DNA of 64,000 bases from Nonlabens sp. MB-3u-79 (GCF_002831625.1 NZ_CP025116.1:868001-932000); one strand, 5' to 3'. Numbered from the stretch's first letter, positions 55,580 through 62,713 are shown. Program-made: numbers and translations. Notes: generated from the sequence alone by a model not told the origin.

Positions 55580-55987
55580 ATGTTTGGCAAAATAGAACAC
55601 TTAGGAATAGCCGTTAAAAACCTGGAAGAGGCAAATGAAGTATATACCAAACTTCTAGGCCGCAAACCCTATAAAAAAGAAACAGTAGCAAGCGAATCTG
55701 TGGACACCAGTTTTTTTCAAAGTGGCGATAACAAAATTGAGCTATTGAGCGCCACTAGTGAAGACAGCGCGATAGCCAAATACATTTCCAAAAGAGGAGA
55801 AGGAATCCATCACATAGCATTTGCTGTAGAAGACATTAAAGCAGAGCTTCTTAGGCTTGAGAAAGAAGGTTTTCAAATCCTCAATAAAGAACCCAAACGC
55901 GGCGCTGATAATAAGTGGGTAGCCTTTGTACATCCTAAAGGAACAAATGGAGTTCTTGTAGAATTGTGTCAAGAAATTAAAGAATAG
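55580..55987 (+). CDS. mce: Methylmalonyl-CoA epimerase
   Basis: A 135-residue glyoxalase-fold metalloenzyme that interconverts (R)- and (S)-methylmalonyl-CoA in propionate metabolism. Metal ligands are visible as His in KIEHLGIAVKNLEEA, Glu in NKIELLSA, His in GIHHIAFAVEDI and Glu in VLVELCQ. The length is normal. It is transcribed away from rbfA and is followed by a tRNA gene. Confidence 0.95.
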   Translation: MFGKIEHLGIAVKNLEEANEVYTKLLGRKPYKKETVASESVDTSFFQSGDNKIELLSATSEDSAIAKYISKRGEGIHHIAFAVEDIKAELLRLEKEGFQILNKEPKRGADNKWVAFVHPKGTNGVLVELCQEIKE

Positions 55988-56058
55988 TTTGCGGGTATGA
56001 ATGAATAGTTTAAATTTGCAGACTTTTTAGATAAGGTAATACCAGCATTTATCTTATT

Positions 56059-56135
56059 GGGCCTATAACTCAGCTGGTTAGAGTATCTGACTCATAATCA
56101 GAAAGTCCCTGGTTCGAGCCCAGGTGGGCCCACCA
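56059..56135 (+). tRNA. tRNA with CAU anticodon, probably tRNA-Ile2 (lysidine), alternatively Met
   Basis: A complete cloverleaf with encoded CCA: acceptor GGGCCTA/TGGGCCC, D stem ACTC/GAGT, anticodon stem TCTGA/TCAGA with loop CTCATAA (anticodon CAT at 56093-56095), T stem CCTGG/CCAGG with TTCGAGC. The acceptor pairs C4-G69 and C5-G68 match the known TilS determinants of tRNA-Ile2, which favours the isoleucine type. Annotation programs may label it Met. Confidence 0.93.
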
Positions 56136-56139
56136 TATC

Positions 56140-56167
56140 AACCTCAACGCAAGTTGGGGTTTTTTTG
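56140..56167 (+). terminator. Intrinsic terminator of the tRNA
   Basis: AACCTCAAC (56140-56148), loop GCAA, GTTGGGGTT (56153-56161) with one G-T pair, then a T tract. It starts 4 nt after the CCA end. Confidence 0.85.
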
Positions 56168-56206
56168 TGCTTATAAATTAGATAGAGATTTTATAGAACC
56201 TCCCAA

Positions 56207-56273
56207 CTGGGCGAGAAGCCTGTGCCGCGCTTGACAAGCTAAGCCCAGAGTCTATTCCGATTTTTTTCGGAAT
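56207..56273. other. Structured stretch between tRNA and repressor gene
   Basis: CTGGGC (56207-56212) pairs with GCCCAG (56243-56248), enclosing a smaller GCTT/AAGC hairpin, and ATTCCGA (56254-56260) pairs with TCGGAAT (56267-56273) around six T. Unknown; could be a decayed RNA gene or element end. Confidence 0.4.
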
Positions 56274-56314
56274 GGGCCGACAAGAAAAACCTCAACGCAA
56301 GTTGGAGTTTTTAT
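56274..56314 (+). repeat. Degenerate second copy of the tRNA 3' end and terminator
   Basis: TGGGCC, four to eight variable bases, then CCTCAACGCAAGTTGG and a T tract repeats the sequence at 56125-56167 (TGGGCC, then CCTCAACGCAAGTTGG and T tract). The copies lie about 148 bp apart. Confidence 0.6.
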
Positions 56315-56392
56315 GTGTCCTGCGTTTATAAGATTGACACCTAAAGACGCCGCTCTCTTAGAGTTGTGAGGAATAGTTTTTGAGCTCCTTCT

Positions 56393-57145
56393 CTAGTTAC
56401 CTCTCAATTCCTTCATCTGCATTTCTAGCATAGCAAGTTTATCCTCAAAACTATCTGACAGATCTGGGATTCTTCTAAAAAACACATAACGCACGCGCCA
56501 CAATTGCTTTACTTGCTTTTTATCAATGCAAATATCTTCGATTTTTTTATGATCAGCCCGCAGCACAAGACCTTTATGAGTTACATAAAGTCGGCGCAGG
56601 ATAAGTTCTTTATCGGTGACCGCAAGCACTATGGTACCGTTATTTAATTTGGCAATCACATTCTTAGGCACCTTCTCTGCTACCACCACATCTTTAGGAT
56701 ACAAGCCTTTATCATGGCTGGTCATTTCCAGACTGGTTACCGTATATCCTATAAATTCTTTTTCGGTATTCAGCGGCAAACTAAGCTGAGGTAAATCTGC
56801 TAGAAAAGCTTTATTATCGTAGTATTCTATATAATCCTCCACTGTTTTTTCTGTGATACAAGGAATTTGTGCAAACTGTTCTCTGGCTAGTTCTTCTGAC
56901 GTTAAAGCAAGGCTGTCGTTAAATTTCAACAACTGATTTACGGTTAATTCTGCCGTTAGCATATCCCCTATAGCAATGCTAAAATGATTAGCAATTAAAA
57001 TAATAGTGTCTATTTTGGGTTCACTCCTTCCTTCTTCATAAGCCCCTAGGGTTCCTCTCTTTAAGTCAAATAAGTCTGCAAAAGCTTGTTGACTCAAGCC
57101 CTTTACTCCACGTATTTTTTTAATGTTTTTTCCAAAAAACGACAT
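56393..57145 (-). CDS. XRE-family transcriptional regulator with S24-like C-terminal domain
   Basis: A 250-residue regulator with N-terminal helix-turn-helix (about 5-62: GLSQQAFADLFDLKRGTLGAY) and a C-terminal part resembling the LexA/CI S24 fold (about 130-215: YTVTSLEMTSHDKGLYPKDVVV and TDKELILRRLYV). The catalytic Ser region reads SHDKGLYP instead of GDSMxP, and the usual Lys before Arg-Leu reads Arg, so self-cleavage is probably lost. A palindrome-like operator lies 33-84 nt upstream. It diverges from the YbjN/PspA operon, which it may control. Confidence 0.85.
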   Translation of the reverse strand: MSFFGKNIKKIRGVKGLSQQAFADLFDLKRGTLGAYEEGRSEPKIDTIILIANHFSIAIGDMLTAELTVNQLLKFNDSLALTSEELAREQFAQIPCITEKTVEDYIEYYDNKAFLADLPQLSLPLNTEKEFIGYTVTSLEMTSHDKGLYPKDVVVAEKVPKNVIAKLNNGTIVLAVTDKELILRRLYVTHKGLVLRADHKKIEDICIDKKQVKQLWRVRYVFFRRIPDLSDSFEDKLAMLEMQMKELRGN

Positions 57146-57488
57146 TGTTTTGCTAATTTTATTTGCATTTAAATATATTTGTGTATATTTACACTAACAA
57201 TATTAGCTAAATGTTTTTGTTTACACTAATATTTTGAGCATTCTTTCTCGAGATAAAGCGTCTTGAAAAAGTCCTCCTCTAAAAAAGCAACTGTAAAATA
57301 GGCCTAGTTTATAGTTCGCAAAACGGCACTCCTAGCATATCAAAGTGAGTAAAGAAAGCAACCGTATTTATAATCTTTAAACTAAAAACCTATGACTCCT
57401 ATAATTCTTTACATTATTGAAATCGCTTTTCAGATTTTAATGGGATAGAACTAAGCTTTTTCGTAATATTAGATTTACAATAAAACCT
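57146..57488. other. Divergent control region with repeated operator-like motif
   Basis: 343 nt between the XRE regulator and the YbjN gene. Apart from the motif pair at 57178-57229 and a TAGATTTA -7-like box at 57468-57475, nothing is seen. Confidence 0.5.
57178..57229. promoter_or_regulatory. Candidate operator for the XRE regulator
   Basis: GTGTA-TATT-TACAC (57181-57194) is a perfect 5+5 inverted repeat, and its right half TTTACACTAA (57188-57197) is repeated at 57220-57229, 32 bp or about three helical turns away. It lies 33-84 nt upstream of the XRE start, as expected for autoregulation. Confidence 0.5.
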
Positions 57489-57884
57489 ATGAATAATTAC
57501 TTCCATACTATAAAAGAATACTTGTTACAAATAGACTTTGATATCATAAGAGAAAATCCCAAGGATGGAATTATGGTGGTAGAGAAAGAAAGTGCCGGCG
57601 TTAAAAATATGATCTTAGGAATTGCTCCACCCATTTTAATTATGGAGCAATACATATTTAAAATCAATAACAAGAACGAAGAAGTCTTCAAAAGCCTGCT
57701 ACAAAAAAATCGCGATATGGTTCATGGTGCTTTTGTACTGGATGAAAGTGGTACTAAAGTCATATTTAGAGATACCCTTCAAATAGAAAACCTAGATTTT
57801 AATGAATTGGAAGGTACCCTCAACTCTTTGAGCTTATTAATGAGTGAGTACTCCGATCATATAATTAAATTTTCAAAATACTAA
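57489..57884 (+). CDS. YbjN-domain-like small protein
   Basis: A 131-residue cytoplasmic protein of alternating helices and strands (EYLLQIDFDIIRENPKDGI, YIFKINNKNEEVFKSLLQKN), resembling YbjN and type III secretion chaperone-like folds. YbjN proteins are linked to stress and motility control, but their mechanism is unclear. It lies 11 nt before the PspA-like gene, so the two form an operon with the zinc-ribbon gene. The family call is by pattern; moderate confidence. Confidence 0.6.
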   Translation: MNNYFHTIKEYLLQIDFDIIRENPKDGIMVVEKESAGVKNMILGIAPPILIMEQYIFKINNKNEEVFKSLLQKNRDMVHGAFVLDESGTKVIFRDTLQIENLDFNELEGTLNSLSLLMSEYSDHIIKFSKY

Positions 57885-57895
57885 AAACATATATT

Positions 57896-58609
57896 ATGAA
57901 CATATTTAAAAATATATTCAAAATAGGAGAGGCACAAGCAAACAAAACCGTGAACAACCTAGAAAGCTCAATCATCATGGCCGAGCAAGGTATACGTGAT
58001 ATGAAAGCAAGCCTTAATAAAAGTGTAGAAGCAATGGCACACGTAAAAGCTCTTGCTATAGGTTCTAAAAACGAGCGTGATAAGCAGGAAGCAAAGGCTA
58101 AAGATTATGAATCTAAAGCCACGCTTATTCTTACAAAATCACAAGATGGTGACATAACAATTGCTGATGCCGATAGGCTTGCAAAAGAAGCCCTTGCCAA
58201 AAAAGAAGAAGCACAACAACACGCAAACAGAGCCAATGCCGATAACAAAAAGTTTGACAAAAATATATCTGAGTTAAAAAATACCATCGAAACTATAAAA
58301 GGAAACATCACCAATTGGGAAAACGAGTTAAGGACTCTTAACGCACGAGTAAAAGTGAGCGATGCAACTAAAAATGTCAACAAACAAATGGCAGAGTTAG
58401 ACAGCGCTGGAACGGTGAGCATGTTGGAGCGTATGAAAGAAAAGGCAGCTCAAGATGAGGCGCTTAATGAAGCTTCTGGAGAACTCCTCCACACTAAGAA
58501 GTCTATAGATGATGAAATAAACGCCGCTGCCGAAACCACTGAAGCAAAACTAGATGATGATCTTGGAAAGCTTAAAGAGCGATTGGGGATGAAAAAAGGT
58601 AATACCTAA
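57896..58609 (+). CDS. PspA/IM30/Vipp1-family membrane-protecting protein
   Basis: A 237-residue almost fully helical protein with long coiled coil (about 25-190) and the PspA opening MNIFKNIFKIGEAQANKTVN, which can form an amphipathic helix for membrane contact. Family members assemble ESCRT-III-like rings that protect stressed membranes. It lies between the YbjN-like and zinc-ribbon genes on one strand. No PspF, PspB or PspC gene is present; the divergent XRE regulator is the obvious control candidate. Confidence 0.85.
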   Translation: MNIFKNIFKIGEAQANKTVNNLESSIIMAEQGIRDMKASLNKSVEAMAHVKALAIGSKNERDKQEAKAKDYESKATLILTKSQDGDITIADADRLAKEALAKKEEAQQHANRANADNKKFDKNISELKNTIETIKGNITNWENELRTLNARVKVSDATKNVNKQMAELDSAGTVSMLERMKEKAAQDEALNEASGELLHTKKSIDDEINAAAETTEAKLDDDLGKLKERLGMKKGNT

Positions 58610-58676
58610 GAGAAGGTCGCACACGCCTGGATGGTGCTGAGAAAGCAGCCTTATATTTTCACCTAAAAAAGCAACA

Positions 58677-58886
58677 ATGAACGATATCAATTTTAAATGT
58701 GTCAAATGTGGTCATCACGACTATGAAACCGGAGAAATGCGTGCGACTGGTGGTACCCTCTCTAAAATATTTGACGTGCAAAATAAAAAGTTTTCTTATA
58801 TAGCTTGTGCTCGTTGTAAATACACTGAGTTTTATAAAGCCAGTACAGGAGCTTTAAGTAATATATTTGATTTCTTTACAAACTAA
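58677..58886 (+). CDS. Small zinc-ribbon protein
   Basis: A 69-residue protein with two Cys pairs, CVKCGHHD (8-11) and CARCKYTEF (about 45-48), the layout of a zinc ribbon. The start is ATG 58677 (MNDINFKCVKCGHHDYETG). It follows the PspA-like gene by 67 nt and probably shares its transcript. A nucleic-acid or protein-binding role is likely. Similar short zinc-ribbon proteins are widespread, often annotated only as hypothetical. Confidence 0.75.
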   Translation: MNDINFKCVKCGHHDYETGEMRATGGTLSKIFDVQNKKFSYIACARCKYTEFYKASTGALSNIFDFFTN

Positions 58887-59283
58887 AAACCCTTAAACGC
58901 CAAAACATTATTCTCTAGGGGACCATCACGATTAGCATGCGATTAGTCATTCTTTTTCTTTATTGGCTACACACTCTAATTACCGGTCTCGATTTTGACC
59001 TAGATATTGACGTAGATGTAAATCTTGAGTTCCCAAGCTTACTAATTCATCGTAATAAAGGTCTCTATTTCCAGTTACGGAATGACCTTGTGATTCTAAC
59101 TTGCTTTGTAGCACGTTCAACAGTTGTCTGCTAGCACTAGCTTCCTGTAAAGGGCTGCTGTCAATTCTAAGAATATTCATAGTATGTAGGTATACATAAA
59201 TTAGCTGTTAAAACAACTGATCATATATGGAATAATGCTCCACCAAACTTCTACCTTTAATCGGTTTTAAGATGCCCTAAGCT
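58887..59283. other. Stretch without intact gene, holding an azoreductase fragment
   Basis: 397 nt between the zinc-ribbon and thioredoxin-like genes. The only recognisable content is the truncated azoR-like frame at 58980-59180. Confidence 0.6.
58980..59180 (-). pseudogene. N-terminal fragment of an FMN-dependent NADH-azoreductase
   Basis: A 66-codon frame starts MNILRIDSSPLQEASASRQL, the flavodoxin-fold phosphate-binding start of AzoR-type enzymes (IDSSP...SxSRQL), and reaches RDLYYDELVSL, where these proteins normally continue for another 140 residues. Here it runs into unrelated sequence (LGQNRDR) and stops. No other piece of the gene is in the window. A 3' deletion is the simplest explanation. 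Confidence 0.7.
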
Positions 59284-59886
59284 CTATACCGCCCTTAACA
59301 TCTCGACCAGATCCTTCTCCGTATCTTTTCCTTTATCCTTATTGTACCAGTTTTGTAATTCTTGTTTAAATTCTGGTAAAAGTACTCCTTTTGCAGCTTT
59401 TTCGTCTGCTACTAACTGTGTAGCTTTAGTGGGCCTTGGTCCCCAAGTTGTGATAGGTAGATGTGTATTCTTATCTATTAAAATAAGTTTTGCTATAGAA
59501 CGAGCGCCATTTGTCAAGAAGTGATCCATCAACAACGGATGTTCATCTCTTAAGACTACTTTAAAATCTATTCCAGCGGCTTCGGTCACTTTATTCACCA
59601 TGGGCATGGTTTGAGCCGCATCACCACACCAACTTTCGGTAATGATCAGAAAGTAAACCTCTTTATCAAACGCGCTTAAAAACTCCTGATATTCTGGTAA
59701 AAACTTCAAAGTTTTATCCAGTCGCTTCATGCGCTGATTATTGAGTCTGGTATATGTTGTTAGGGCTTCTGTGAGTTCGTCCCCGCTATTCGTTCCATTA
59801 AGAGTATGTGCTTCTACAAAGGCTCTATATTGCTGGTAAGAAATAGCTTGATCTGTTGCTTCTTTGATAATTTGTTCTAACTCCAT
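59284..59886 (-). CDS. Thioredoxin-like family protein
   Basis: A 200-residue protein whose central part (about 70-165) has a thioredoxin fold: VYFLIITESWCGDAAQTMPM with a single Cys in the usual CxxC place (CGDA), then the conserved cis-Pro-like region GARSIAKLILID. An N-terminal helical segment precedes it. With only one active Cys it is not a standard dithiol reductase. Thioredoxin-like proteins of this type are common in Bacteroidota with unknown role. A -7 box lies 4 nt before the ATG. Confidence 0.8.
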   Translation of the reverse strand: MELEQIIKEATDQAISYQQYRAFVEAHTLNGTNSGDELTEALTTYTRLNNQRMKRLDKTLKFLPEYQEFLSAFDKEVYFLIITESWCGDAAQTMPMVNKVTEAAGIDFKVVLRDEHPLLMDHFLTNGARSIAKLILIDKNTHLPITTWGPRPTKATQLVADEKAAKGVLLPEFKQELQNWYNKDKGKDTEKDLVEMLRAV

Positions 59887-59890
59887 AGCG

Positions 59891-59898
59891 CAAAAATA
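59891..59898 (-). promoter_or_regulatory. -7 promoter box of the thioredoxin-like gene, 4 nt before ATG
   Basis: Minus strand TATTTTTG then CGCT and ATG, another leaderless-type arrangement. Confidence 0.55.
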
Positions 59899-60074
59899 GC
59901 TCCAAAAGTTCGTTAAGACCGTTGATAAAAATCATTAATAATGATACATTATTCCTTAGCCCATCCCTAAGCCTTTCCATTAGTAAGGGAATTTAATTCT
60001 CATAATTAAAATACGAAACGAATACTATGAAGTCCTTTACCTTAAATGAGTAAGTATAACTATCTCCTATGAAC

Positions 60075-61535
60075 TCAAAAAACAGCAACCAATTCTAAAG
60101 TAGCTTGATAAATGGATTTCTTCTCCATTTTAGCTTTTAAATACGCATAAAAGCTCATGACAAAAATATCCTCTCGAGCGGCAGTTTTCCATTCAAAGGC
60201 TTGTTCCACCTTATTTTGAAAACGCTCCTCTGTAATCTCATAAGGGCGATCGTAATAGCTTTGCAGCAGCTTCATAAACACCATAACTCGTTGTTCGTTT
60301 AAGTCTTCTAATCGCCCTTTAAACCGCCTTATAAAACTCCTCATTTTTGAAGCCACTAGATCTGGTTGTTGTAACTCTATATAAATCAAAATTTCTAGTA
60401 GGTTCTTTTGTATCACCCATAATACCCCTTCTTTTTTCTCATAAAACTGATCGCTATGATAAAAATCATTCATCATTTTACGTGCTCTAATAAAACTTTG
60501 TTGTTGAAACAAAAAAGTAATATGAACCAGTTGTGTAGATAAATCAGGCTTTTGAATTTGCAGTATATCTTCCATAGCTCTTTCAGGTTCCCCTGTATAA
60601 TTACGATTCAAGGCCTTTAACAAAAGAGCCCGTCCTAGAAACTGCTTTTTGTAGGCTCCTTTGTTTTTCTGCATTTCTAGCTGCAGTTCACCTACTAGTT
60701 GTTGGGATCGTATAAAATCCTTATTCCTAAAACAAGTTCCCGCCATGAGGTTAAGGATCTCTAAATGATAATACAAATGCTTATCTGCCAGGTGTTTTTT
60801 ATTTTCTACGACCTCATAGATATGATTCATAAAAATGGAAACCCCCGCGTAATCTGATGTTAAAGTTGCTGCATCTGTTACGACTCGCATTAATTGATAA
60901 AGCGACTTAAAAGACAAGTTATGATCTATAGAAATATCAAAAACAGCCAATTGTTGTTGGATCACTTGATACACATTTGCTGGATGCGACTTCAAGGTTT
61001 TTTGAAGGGTCGCGTAGGCCATTACTAATCTGGACTCGATCAAGTATCTTTTTTCATTCTCTTGATAGGCCGTGATGATTCGTTCTAAAGTAGCTTTAGG
61101 ATCTAAGTGTGCGTTTTGCACGTGGGTATGATAGATCTCTTGCAGAATAGCGTATGATTCTAAAGATATTGCCTTGGCGGTAGCCTTTTTCAGTGTTTTA
61201 AATCCTATCGCATAGTGTTCTTGTTCTAAGAAAATTCGCGCTGCCAGTACTAATTTAAAAAGTTGCATTTCTTCCTGTGAATCACTAGAAAAGCCTCTGG
61301 TGGCTGTAAAGTCTACTAAGTTTTCTTTTAACCGATTTTGAAGTGCATGCAACGCATTTTTATTGGCCTTCCCATAGATTTTTAGATCGAGATCTACTCG
61401 TACATCTTTGCGTAAGAGTTGAAATAATTGGATGTTTTTTACATCTGTTCGTTGGTTTTTCGCTTTCGCGAAAGCGAGAAAAGCACCCACCTCATCACTA
61501 CTTAAAGAACTTATCAATGTATTTAAATCGTTCAT
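60075..61535 (-). CDS. Helical repeat protein of unknown function
   Basis: A 486-residue cytoplasmic-looking protein, without signal peptide, predicted almost entirely helical with TPR-like helix pairs (for example EQEHYAIGFKTLKKATAKAI and HLEILNLMAGTCFRNKDFIR). No catalytic motif is seen. It stands alone between the thioredoxin-like gene and yiaA. The palindrome near its 5' end adds AFAKA (residues about 20-25). I do not recognise a family beyond general TPR-like architecture. Confidence 0.75.
   Translation of the reverse strand: MNDLNTLISSLSSDEVGAFLAFAKAKNQRTDVKNIQLFQLLRKDVRVDLDLKIYGKANKNALHALQNRLKENLVDFTATRGFSSDSQEEMQLFKLVLAARIFLEQEHYAIGFKTLKKATAKAISLESYAILQEIYHTHVQNAHLDPKATLERIITAYQENEKRYLIESRLVMAYATLQKTLKSHPANVYQVIQQQLAVFDISIDHNLSFKSLYQLMRVVTDAATLTSDYAGVSIFMNHIYEVVENKKHLADKHLYYHLEILNLMAGTCFRNKDFIRSQQLVGELQLEMQKNKGAYKKQFLGRALLLKALNRNYTGEPERAMEDILQIQKPDLSTQLVHITFLFQQQSFIRARKMMNDFYHSDQFYEKKEGVLWVIQKNLLEILIYIELQQPDLVASKMRSFIRRFKGRLEDLNEQRVMVFMKLLQSYYDRPYEITEERFQNKVEQAFEWKTAAREDIFVMSFYAYLKAKMEKKSIYQATLELVAVF
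61461..61476 (+). repeat. 16-bp palindrome, copy 14 (inside the helical-repeat gene)
   Basis: Perfect CGCTTTCGCGAAAGCG followed by AGAAAAGC. Read as AFAKA. Confidence 0.95.
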
Positions 61536-61668
61536 ATCTGTAGTTTAAAACATTGATTTATAGTAATTAATCATATTTAATTATTATTTCAATCGTAAGG
61601 ATAAGACAAAAATAGGTTATTTGCTGGTAAGATCCTGCTACATATTTGCAGTATCAAAACAAACAAAA

Positions 61669-62127
61669 ATGGAACATCAAGTAAATTACAAAACCGAAAA
61701 AAAAGAAGTCCAAAAATCAGAGGCTTTTACTGGAAAACCAACAGCGGCATTTATCGCTGCATCATGGACAGCACTACTCGTGGGAATGGTTTCCTATTGC
61801 GTAGGCTTGTGGCGATCTGATATGCTGCTCAACGAGCGCGGGTATTATTTTGTCATCCTGCTCTTTGGACTGTTCTCTGTCATCTCTGTACAAAAAGCGG
61901 TTAGAGACAAGCAGGAAGGAATAGCGGTAACTGACCTGTATTACGGTATCAGCTGGTTTGTGAGCATGGCATCTATCGTATTGCTCGTCATAGGCTTATG
62001 GAATGCCGATTTATGGCCTAGTGAAAAAGGGTTTTACGGCATGTCCTTTTTATTGAGCCTATTTGCCGCCATTGCAGTACAAAAGAACACGAGAGATGTG
62101 GCCTTTATAGACGAAAACTGGAAGTGA
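61669..62127 (+). CDS. yiaA: YiaA/YiaB-family inner-membrane protein
   Basis: A 152-residue membrane protein with two copies of the YiaAB module, each two TM helices: FIAASWTALLVGMVSYCVGLW then GYYFVILLFGLFSVISVQK, and ISWFVSMASIVLLVIGLW then GFYGMSFLLSLFAAIAVQK. I chose ATG 61669 (MEHQVNYKTEKK); the frame continues 16 codons upstream without a better start. The function is unknown. Its last 60 nt are duplicated at 62654-62713. Confidence 0.85.
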   Translation: MEHQVNYKTEKKEVQKSEAFTGKPTAAFIAASWTALLVGMVSYCVGLWRSDMLLNERGYYFVILLFGLFSVISVQKAVRDKQEGIAVTDLYYGISWFVSMASIVLLVIGLWNADLWPSEKGFYGMSFLLSLFAAIAVQKNTRDVAFIDENWK

Positions 62128-62221
62128 TAAGAAATAGTAAACCCTAGTGATCGCAAGTGTATAGAATGTCCTTACGGTCTTTGTAACCAATCAAAGAAAA
62201 ACCACCAAAATTATTATAATT

Positions 62222-62644
62222 ATGAAATTAAACAACTTATCTGCCTTTATAGCCATTTCAATTCTCGGAATGTTATCTATCATACTTCCCGTATTTATTC
62301 TAGGGGATTTAAAACCCTATGAATCCCCGTTATTCCCTTTAATTAGAACTGGAATCGAAGGGATATCCCTTTACAGTATAAGCTTCCTTTTCTTATCCAG
62401 CTTTATTGTTAAATTATTTAGTAAGCCGTCCTTTTGGAAAATTGGATTAATGAGTGTGGCTTTATTTCCATTAGCCACTTTCTGTGAAATGATATTCGAT
62501 CCGACTTCGCATAATCTGTTTCCATTTGAATTCATATTCTATGCTATTTTAACGGTTCCAGCAATAATAGGAGCAGCTGTATCTCAAGTTATGAAACGTT
62601 TTGTTATAAAAAAAGAAGTAAATACAGGCTACAACAAAATGTAA
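62222..62644 (+). CDS. Small multi-span membrane protein
   Basis: A 140-residue protein with four hydrophobic segments (about 7-26, 44-63, 72-90 and 102-125) and short loops. It starts MKLNNLSAFIAISILGML. Such four-helix proteins are common in Bacteroidota and often annotated as DUF998-like, but I cannot confirm a family. It lies between yiaA and a partial duplicate of the yiaA end. Confidence 0.65.
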   Translation: MKLNNLSAFIAISILGMLSIILPVFILGDLKPYESPLFPLIRTGIEGISLYSISFLFLSSFIVKLFSKPSFWKIGLMSVALFPLATFCEMIFDPTSHNLFPFEFIFYAILTVPAIIGAAVSQVMKRFVIKKEVNTGYNKM

Positions 62645-62653
62645 AAACAATAG

Positions 62654-62713
62654 GCCATTGCAGTACAAAAGAACGCTAGAGAGGTTACATTTATAGATAA
62701 AAACTGGAAGTGA
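62654..62713 (+). pseudogene. Duplicated 3' end of yiaA
   Basis: The 60 nt read AIAVQKNAREVTFIDKNWK and stop, against AIAVQKNTRDVAFIDENWK at the yiaA end (62068-62127). 52 of 60 bases match and the first 21 are identical. The changes are mostly third-position or conservative, so the copy was probably once part of a full second yiaA gene. Confidence 0.85.

Noticed and set aside
56059..56135. Calling the tRNA plain elongator tRNA-Met
   Set aside because: The anticodon alone allows it, but the C4-G69 and C5-G68 pairs match TilS recognition of tRNA-Ile2, so Ile2 is preferred; not fully excluded.
58937..59134. Plus-strand frame of 65 codons with hydrophobic start
   Set aside because: It is the antisense shadow of the azoreductase fragment, whose sequence is clearly protein-like.
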